A DNA stretch of 64,000 nucleotides from Mallotus nudiflorus (taxonomy: Eukaryota > Streptophyta > Magnoliopsida > Malpighiales > Euphorbiaceae): assembly GCA_947683625.1 (NCBI GenBank), contig CANTUR010000793.1, forward strand, positions 1,984,001 to 2,048,000. The letters are read 5' to 3'. A program made the translations under genes and the position numbers. Shown here in pieces: positions 56,525-64,000 of this stretch (positions within the stretch are counted from its first letter, which is position 1; every line of letters starts with the position of its first letter). The notes under the pieces are model-generated. The model searched no databases, was not told where the DNA came from, and saw only the letters and a list, made by a program, of their open reading frames with translations.

Positions 56525-59350
56525 TGTTGATACCCTAAATTTTAGTAGTCTTTTAAAAATTCGATGATGAAGGTTTCTTTTTTACTAGATAGGGGAAAAC
56601 TTCTTTAGAAGCCTTCCTAGGCGTGCTCAAACAAGGTAAAAATCCCAAAAAATACCCAAAACACATACTCGAGGTTCAAAATACCCAAAATGAACTAAAA
56701 ATGGTCGAAAATGGGTAAAAACGGGATCCAGGAGCCTAAGGGTCAGCCTGATGCATGGGTGTGGGTCTTGGGTACGTGGGTCATAGACCCATACCTGTGG
56801 GTCATGACCCATAACCCATAAAAATCTTAATTTTACCTTTTTTAGAGGACTTTTGAGACATATTTCAAAAAACTCTCATAGAAAGGGAAAGACTACTACA
56901 TTTAAATGATTTTTAGGACTTTCCCTCTCTTTAAATAACCTCTTCTTTACAAGTGGAGACCCTTTTTCCTAAACACTTTCAGCCAAATTTTTCATTTTTC
57001 TTAGGATTTAGACCTTGAATCCAAACCTAGCATCATTTAAGTCAAAGTACACTTCAAGGGTAATCACCCAATCCTTCTGAGGATCCCACAGTCATTTTTA
57101 ATTGAAATTTTCATATCATTTCATTTTTCTTCTCCTTCTACTCCTTTCTTTCATTTTTTAATCATTTTTGCACTTTATTTATTACCTTGTGATACAGTTG
57201 CGATTTTTGTGGTAATTTTGAAATTTGGATATAAGATATGTAGAAGGAGTGGGTAGTTCGGGTGATTCTATGAGTGTTTGCATTCATTTTGCATTTAATA
57301 TTCATTTTTCATCATTTTTACATCATTTTGCTTTTTATATAAAAAATGGATATTTTGGTGCTAAAGTTAGCATTATTATTATTATTATTATTATTCCATT
57401 TTTTTAAAATTTTGTTGCTCCCTTTATTTTCCTTCTTGATAAATTTGTCATTTTTATCATAAAGTTGATATTTTAATGGTAAAAATAGCATTTTTGTCAT
57501 TTTTATTATTTCAAATGAATTTTCACTTTTTTTTGTTATTTTTATTGTCTTTTTTTATAAATTTACTATTTTTACCAGAAAGTTCACATTTTTATGGTGA
57601 AAATAGCATTTTTATCATTTTTGTTATTTTATTTGAATTTTTATTATTTTTCTCCTTTCTATTTTTTTTGTAAATTTCTTATTTTTATCATAAAGTTCAC
57701 ATTTTTATGGTAAAAATTGCATTTTTATTATTTTTGTATTTTTCTTTTTTTTTTTTTGGTAAATTTTGTACTTTTATCATAAAGTTCACATTTTTATAGT
57801 AAAAATTGCATTTTTATTATTTTTATTTTCTTCTTTGATAAAATTGCTATTTTTATCATAAAGTTCATATTTTTATGGTAAAAATTACATTTTTTTTTAT
57901 CATTTTCATTATTTTTAGTGCCTTTGTATTATTTTTATTTTTTATTTTATTTTTTTGATAAATTTGCTATTTTTATCATAATGTTTCCATTATTATGGTA
58001 AAAATTGCATTTTTATCACTTTTATTATATTAATTACGTTTTTATTACTTTTGTTATTTTTATTTTATTTTTTTTTTGTGTGAAAAATTTGTGATTTTTA
58101 TCATAAAGCTTATATTTTTATGGTAATAGTTGCATCTTTATTATTTTTGTTAAATTAATTACATTGTTATTATTTTATTTGCATTCTTATTACTTTTGTT
58201 TTTTTTTTGGTGAACTTCTTATTTTTATCATAAAGTTCATATTTTTACAGTGAAAATAACATTTTTATTATCTTGTTTGCTTTTTTTTTTTAATTACTTT
58301 TATCATTTTCATTTCCTTTTTGGTAAATTTGTTGTTTTTATCATAAAATCCACTTTTTTTATGGGAAGGATAGCATTTTTATCACTTTTGTTATTTTGAT
58401 TGCATTTTATTTTTTTTAATTATTATCTTAATTGCATTTTCATCATCTTTATTATTTCAATTTCATCTTTATTATTTTTATTACTCTTGTCACTTTTATT
58501 CTTTTATTTTAATCTCCTTGCATTTTTCCTTATTATAAAAATTTTATTTTTATAATAAAAATGACCACTTTATACTAAAATACCTAAATTTCAAATTCTT
58601 GTATCATGCATCTTCATTAGCATCCTTGTTTGTTTATTTGTTTAATTATTCTTGTTATTTTAATTACTTTATTATGAATTAATGATATATAATATTGCTT
58701 TAAATGTGGTGTGCGCTTGCATGTGTATGAAAAACTAAACTTTGTTTTGCATGTTCATTAGAATAGAAGAGGGAATTTTCAAGGCAATGTAATTCTTAAT
58801 TCCAATTCCCCTTTTATTTTCTCTTTTGGATGTATTTATTAGAATAGGCTTTTTCCAAGAGTTGTAATCCTTAATCCCTTTCCCTATTTCTTTTTATTTT
58901 GTTTATTTTCGTATTTATTTTGTTTAACGATATGTTTTGCATGCTTGTGTTCTACTTGCTACTTGTTTGCATTATTACTTGCTTAATTGATGTGATTAGA
59001 GAATGCTTGTTTATTTGCTGATTTTGTGATGAATGCTCATCAAATCCAACTACCTCGTGCTTTATTCCTATGCAATTTAAATTGACTAACAATCAAATGT
59101 GGCAAATGCATCATAAAATTCAAACTAGGGTGAAGTAATGGGTAATTGAGCAATGAGTAATAAGAAACAAGATAAGTAACTCTTACCCCCTGAACTCAAA
59201 ATCTCTGATTAAGAAAGTGAGTTTTTAATTCACTTTCTCTCAATGAAAGTTGGGTGGTGACTCCAATCTACAAAACCTATTCAATCAGACCCTCCCACAT
59301 CAATAACATCTGGTAGATGGTCGCTTTAGCCTATGTGCCCTGACATCACA
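56525..59350 (+). repeat. Probable long LTR with AT-rich minisatellite
   Basis: It starts TGTTGATACCCTAAATTTTAG, like the start of the solo LTR at 20344 (TGTTAGCACCAAATTTTAGG). Near 59250 it has GGGTGGTGACTCC, like that LTR's GGGTGGCAACTCC, followed by CCCTGACATCACA where the other ends CCCTGCCGTCTACA. The flanks (CCTAT and CTAAT) are not identical, so the borders are tentative. A perfect palindrome TGGGTCATGACCCA lies at 56798-56811 within several TGGGTNNTGACCC words. Confidence 0.55.
57290..58580 (+). repeat. AT-rich minisatellite, about ten or more units
   Basis: Units of variable length (about 85-130 bp) repeat the core TTTTTATCATAAAGTTCACA, then TTTTTATGGTAAAAATTGCA and a T-rich filler. 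Single bases in the core vary from copy to copy. The T-rich ORFs across it are artefacts of composition. Confidence 0.9.
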
Positions 59351-59724
59351 CTAATCATGTCCCAATATTGACCCCAGAAGAAAAGTTAGATATGGTGTGT
59401 GCTCATCACTCATGCGTCCATAACACCCATATTTAAGACATTTATGGAGAAGATGGAGAAAAATTTTGAATAAATCTTTTATATTTTAATGGAAATATAA
59501 AAAACTTCAACTCAAGGTTAGATTTTAATTTTGAATTGAATTATTTAGCCCATAACACATCATTATTTTAAGTCCAAAAGCATTTGTTAGACACTTAATA
59601 GTGAAGTTAAGAAAATCTTTTTCAATAAGAAATTCAATTCTTACTTACCATGTTTAAAAGGAATTCATATTGGATGGAATCTTTGAATAATAAGGAGAAA
59701 TAGTGTATGTATAAGCCAAAAGTA
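59351..59724. other. Unassigned DNA
   Basis: Possibly decayed copia coding sequence, but I could not place any motif with confidence. Confidence 0.35.
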
Positions 59725-60045
59725 TCCAAGTTATAGTGTTTGAGATGTAAGCATATTGTCTTTTATTTTAATCTAATAAAATTATCCTCATAATTATTTT
59801 ATTGTGTATAGCTTTAGATATGAGAATATTTGGGTGCAATTGGGTTCATAAGTTGAGTATTGATCTCTATATTAATTTCTTATATCTTTATTATTAATTA
59901 GTGAATTTTTCTCTTTCATTTGTAAATGTAGGCTAATTTCAAACCACATCAAATTTACATGTTCTTTATTTTTATTTTGGTTATAATATTTATTATATTA
60001 AATAATGTTTTATCCTCTCATATTTCTACAAGTTTAAATTTCATA
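59725..60045 (+). repeat. Copia LTR (solo or 3' LTR)
   Basis: Related over about 320 bp to 46139-46447, for example in TAATTAGTGAATTTTTCTC and TCTACAAGTTTAAATTT. It could be the 3' LTR of the element that starts at 52330. Confidence 0.6.
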
Positions 60046-61064
60046 ATGTCATCCTTAAAGTTTTGATAATCTCTCTATAAATCTAGTGATGAAATCCTAT
60101 TAGTGTGGAAGGACAAAAGATACGTGCCTTTGCCCTTTGGACCATTCTAATTCATCCTTCAAACATTTAAAGTTCATAATTGAGGGCCCAAAACCTATAA
60201 AGTTAAGACCTTTAGCCCTAAAATTTAGGTAAATGGAAGCATTTCAAAAGTGCCAAAAAAAATCCTTGGAGTGCACATTGTCCACATAGGTGTATGGCCT
60301 ACACGCCTTTGTGTATGGCTTATGTATCCACTTGTAGACCACAGGTGTGCGCAGATAGCTCATACCACCCATAAGTGTGGATGGCCTATATGTGAGCATA
60401 TGTAAGCCATGCATGCACCTATGTAGCACCTCTAGCATGTATCTTTATATATGCCCATCATTTATGTATTTTCAAAGGACCTCTTTTAATAAAATATACC
60501 ATTACTCTACTGAATTAAAGACTTAGGACACCCATTTGGACATTTAACCTATTTCATTCCTCTTCCTTTAGAGTTTAGACTGATTTAAACCAAATCCAGC
60601 TCCATCTTTGTTAAAGCATGCTTCAAAAGGTAGAAAGTCATGTTTTTCATCCATTTTACATTTAAGTTATGAGGATGACTTATTTTGCACTATTTTAAAG
60701 TAAAGTTGCTTTAATTTTTAATCAAAATAAGTCTACTTAAATATTTTGAGGACCAATTTGAATATCACATATATATTTTGGATTTCCTTCTCTACTTTTA
60801 CCCTCTTCTTTTGTTATTTTGATATTTTGGGCTAGTGTTAAGCATTATTGTACTTGTGCATGTTAAATCCACTCATGTTGCATATTTTGTAATATTTCAT
60901 ATTGATTCTATTTTTTTCTATTCTTTAGTGTTTTTATAGCATTATATGGATCCTTTACATGTCTGTTGTATGGCCACATACACCATGTATTTAAAGTCCT
61001 CACCTTTTGCCTTAAGATTTATTTTTAGCTTATTTTCCTTTGTTTCACTTATTCTTGGTATTTT
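60046..61064. other. Repeat-like intergenic DNA
   Basis: At 60280-60440 the words GTGTATGGCNTA and TGTGGATGGCCTA recur, in the style of a decayed LTR. No ORF with known motifs. Confidence 0.4.
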
Positions 61065-62503
61065 TGTAGGGATTATGATACAAACATGCAGTGAAAAATA
61101 AAATTATAATCATGATATCATAAAAGGATCTATGAAATTTAATTGAATCATTCAAAAGGGGGTTCCAAAATCTCTTTAAGATGAACATGGGGCAAGATGG
61201 TTGGAAGGACGAGTGGAGGTTCATATCAAAGACACCCAACCTTAAGCTTTTCAAATATCTTATCGGATTAAGATGCCATTAATTCAGCTACATCCTTTGT
61301 TGGTATCCACACGAATAGAATACCAAAAAATGGTGTTTGTATGCTAGCATATTGTCTCAAAAAAATCATTTTTTTCTCTCTATATATGTCTATTTTCTTT
61401 TCTTAAAACTAAAAAGGTGAATAAAAATGAATAGCAAAAACCCTAGAGAAAGACATGTATATGCCCATCTCATCTTAGGTTTCTCAATATATATATATAC
61501 ATATATAACTCATCTTGGGTTTCTCAAATATTTTACTTGCCAAAAGGATATATATATAGTTGTACTAGGTGGGATAACCCAAGTCCATTTTAGGCCTGCT
61601 CTAAATGTGCAACCCTGGAAGTTCCCACAATGTTGAGAATATGCCTAAAATCCTATTTTTGGCCCATATTATAAGTGGCCTCTAACAGGACATTATGGCT
61701 ACCCAAGTCATGTGAAGGACGATAACCTTATTAACAATAAGTGTTATAGTCCTTTTTTTCATATAATACCTTGATTAAACATAAGGCATGGTTACTGTCA
61801 TCTTTATATTATTCAATCATATTATTTCTCGATCCTAAGTAGACTGACATTGATAACTCTTTATTAATTCATTTTAGTAAGGCCATATCTTTATATCTTT
61901 AGTCTAAATGATCAAGGGGTTCATAGATATCTTACTCAGAATAAATGAGGGACAAATTCTTGCTTAATCACTCATATTCCTCATATAACTCATTCTATAA
62001 CCAACAATAATCTATTCCATCATCTTGTTATAATGTTAAAATTTGTCAAAATACAAAACTTATTATATAGGAAACTATGGTGATTTTAAATCAGAGGACT
62101 AAACTAATAATAATGTGGTGGAAATCACTTATGATAATTATTCATGTAGTATTTTCATATTGGGTCGATCCAGTACGTCATTTCTTAAATAAGTACCTAT
62201 GAGTTGACTTAATATCTTATATATATGATTAATAAAATATAATCTTTAGTTAACCTCTTACTAGTCTTCATTCATTATTATTCCAACAATAATGCCTTTT
62301 ATGGATAATTTAAAATAGAATTCAAGTTTCACCTAAGAGTTTTACTATCAAGTCATATACTTGATGACTTTAGGTCAAATTAACTATTCAAGGAATTTAT
62401 TATAATTAATAAATAATGAAAATGCCTCTTTATTAATGAGATTGAAATATGATAAAGTTGAAATATGGCCATTATATAATTGGTCTAAGGCATGTTACTA
62501 ACA
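61065..62503 (-). repeat. Probable 3' LTR of right-edge copia element (1439 bp)
   Basis: On the - strand it begins TGTTAGTAACATGCC directly after AAGTGGGAGAT, a classic copia polypurine tract. It runs to about 61065, where the + strand reads TGTAGGGATTATGATAC. The inner string TATTCGTGTGGATACC is typical of one copia LTR type. The far end is inferred from TG..CA only, because the second LTR is outside the window. Confidence 0.6.
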
Positions 62504-64000
62504 ATCTCCCACTTACACTAGGCCCAATTAACATTGTATCAAATACCTATTGGCCTAGTATGACTCTCATGCTTAGGTTATGGAAGAGGTTTTGTTAATG
62601 GATTAACAACATTGTCATTTGTTGGTACTTTGCATATCTTCATATCTTCTCTCTCAATAATTTCTTGAATGAGATGATAATGCCTATGTATGTGTTTATA
62701 TCGCTGATATGATCTAGGTTCCTTACCTATGGTATGGCTTCATTATTATCACAATACAAGCCCATTTGATAAGTATTCCTAGCAATAACACCTAATCCAA
62801 TTATACACTTATTGATCTAAACGACTTCTTTAAACAATTATAAAGTGGCTATGTACTCAACTTTTGTTGTAGAATCATCAACAATGTCTTATTTTAAACT
62901 TCTCTAGCTCATTTCACCTCCATTCAAACAAACATATAACCTAACGATGATTGATAACTATCTTTATCAGATTGGAAGCTGGCATCTATGTAACTATTTA
63001 TAACTAACTCATCTTCATTCCTACCATACAGTAAAAATGCATCCTTAGTCCTTCTCAAGTACTTAAGGATATTCTTAAGTACTGTCTAATGAATTTTACT
63101 TAGGTCTAACTAGTATCTGCTTGCTATGCTTAAGGCATATAAGACATTAGATCGAGTACATAACATTTCATACGTGATATATCCCATATCATATGTATAT
63201 AGGATCTTATTTATGTGGTCTTAATCATCTTGTGTCATTAGACACTGAGTCTTACTATGACTAATGCCATGGGACATTAGCAAATATCCTTTATTGGAAT
63301 CTTGTATAATAAACTTATTCACTAGCTTGTTAATGTAAGTACTTTTATTTAGGTCAATAAGCCTCTTAAATCTATCCCTATAGATCTTGATGCTTAAAAT
63401 ATATGTAGTTTCACCCAAGTCTTTCATTGAGAAACAATTCTCTAACCATGATTTATCATTTTGTAGAGTAGGAATATCATTTCCAATGAGCAATTTGTCA
63501 TTAATATATAGCACTAGAAAAACTATTGTGCTCCCACTAAACATCTTCATTCTTAATGAAGCCAAACTCTTTAATTGCTTTATCAAAATGAAGATTCCAA
63601 CTCCAAGAAGCTTGCTTCAATCCATAAATGGATCTTTGAAGCTTGTAAACCTTTCCAAAATTCTCAAGATTGATAAAACCCTCTTGTTGCATTATGTACA
63701 CATCCTCAGTTATTTTTTCATTAAAGTATGACCTTTTGAGATCCATTTACCATATCTTATAATTATAGCATGCATCCATGGTAATGAGAATTCATATGGG
63801 TTTAAGCATAACAACTATTGAAAAGGTTTTATCATAATTTATCTAATGTGTTTGCTTGAAACCCTTTGCAACTAGTCTTACTTTAAAGGTATGCACATTG
63901 CCATCTATGTTAATTTTCTTTTTGAAAACCCATTTGCACCTAATAGTTTTTAAACAATTAGGTGGATCAATTAAAGTCCATACTTGATTGTTATACATGG
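62504..64000 (-). pseudogene. Copia RT and RNase H, right-edge element
   Basis: Read down the - strand from the window end: CKWVFKKKINIDGNVHTFK, then LVAKGFKQTH, then EDVYIMQQEGFINLENFGKV and IYGLKQASWSWNLHFDKAIK. FLVLYINDKLLIGNDIPTLQ follows, where the catalytic YVDD box reads YIND. NCFSMKDLGETTYILSIKIY and then RNase H pieces such as LKNILKYLRRTKDAFLLYG end with NVVNPLTKPLP near 62600. Stops and frame changes are present. The D-to-N change in the RT active site would itself end activity. Integrase and gag lie beyond the window. Confidence 0.88.

Larger units (their letters stand above)
52330..60045 (+). mobile_element. Second copia element, invaded at least twice
   Basis: An LTR end (to 52444), primer site, gag and protease-like pieces run on the + strand and are taken up again after each insert: 52447-53436, 54870-54939 and 56263-56400. 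A related LTR at 59725-60045 could be its 3' LTR. The order and frames fit one element broken by a MULE, one solo LTR and a likely second long LTR. RT and integrase are missing. It is related to the copia remnant at 46139-47310. Confidence 0.65.

Noticed and set aside
57225..57673. Small ORFs on both strands in the minisatellite
   Set aside because: They result from T-rich repeated sequence and have no motif.

Overview
This is a stretch of AT-rich nuclear DNA from a flowering plant, most likely a eudicot. It has an intact two-exon DIVARICATA-type MYB gene with GT-AG splicing, plant-type LTR retrotransposons of both superfamilies, Mutator-like elements and many microsatellites. I cannot name the species. 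Almost everything else is transposon sequence in decay; many of the premature stops look like C-to-T (or G-to-A) changes of CAG, CAA, CGA or TGG codons, as expected from decay of methylated cytosine.

Left part (1-10346): a Tat-lineage Ty3/gypsy element on the + strand. It has a 52-bp remnant of the 5' LTR, a primer binding site, gag, protease, RT, RNase H and integrase, then an antisense gene with two apparent introns, a 106-bp tandem array, and a complete 391-bp 3' LTR. Its pol has lost the RT-RNase H connection. Upstream of it lies an inverted copy of its own 3' half, so about 2.13 kb at 1-2130 can pair with 5248-7383.

Middle left (10347-19830): a broken beta-amylase 3' fragment, then a tandem AT-rich array invaded by a 4.7-kb Mutator-like element (12935-17638). 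That element has degenerate terminal inverted repeats and a perfect 9-bp target duplication. It carries a two-exon TIM8-like fragment (mitochondrial import chaperone), so it is a Pack-MULE candidate.

Centre (19830-41622): a nest. A Ty1/copia pol was split first by a 2.3-kb solo LTR (20344-22646, duplication CCTTG) and again by a 17.7-kb Athila-like element on the - strand (23432-41163, duplication GTTGC). The latter was in turn invaded by a 7.0-kb chromovirus-like element, also on the - strand (25032-32040, duplication CTTTG). Removing each insert on paper lets the older frame resume.

MYB island (42600-46130): the only gene that looks functional, with a TATA box, a 9-codon upstream ORF and one 454-bp intron. 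Diverged inverted copies of one LTR-like repeat flank it at 41641-42288 and 49516-50110.

Right part (46130-64000): two related copia gag remnants, each with a recognisable methionine-tRNA primer site. The second is broken by a 1.4-kb MULE carrying a glycine-rich fragment, by a 1.3-kb solo LTR, and probably by a 2.8-kb LTR swollen with an AT-rich minisatellite. Further along are a fold-back element, an (AT)45 tract, and at the right edge a - strand copia element that runs out of the window.

No tRNA, rRNA, CRISPR or bacterial-type gene was seen. All identities and family names come from reading the sequence by eye.
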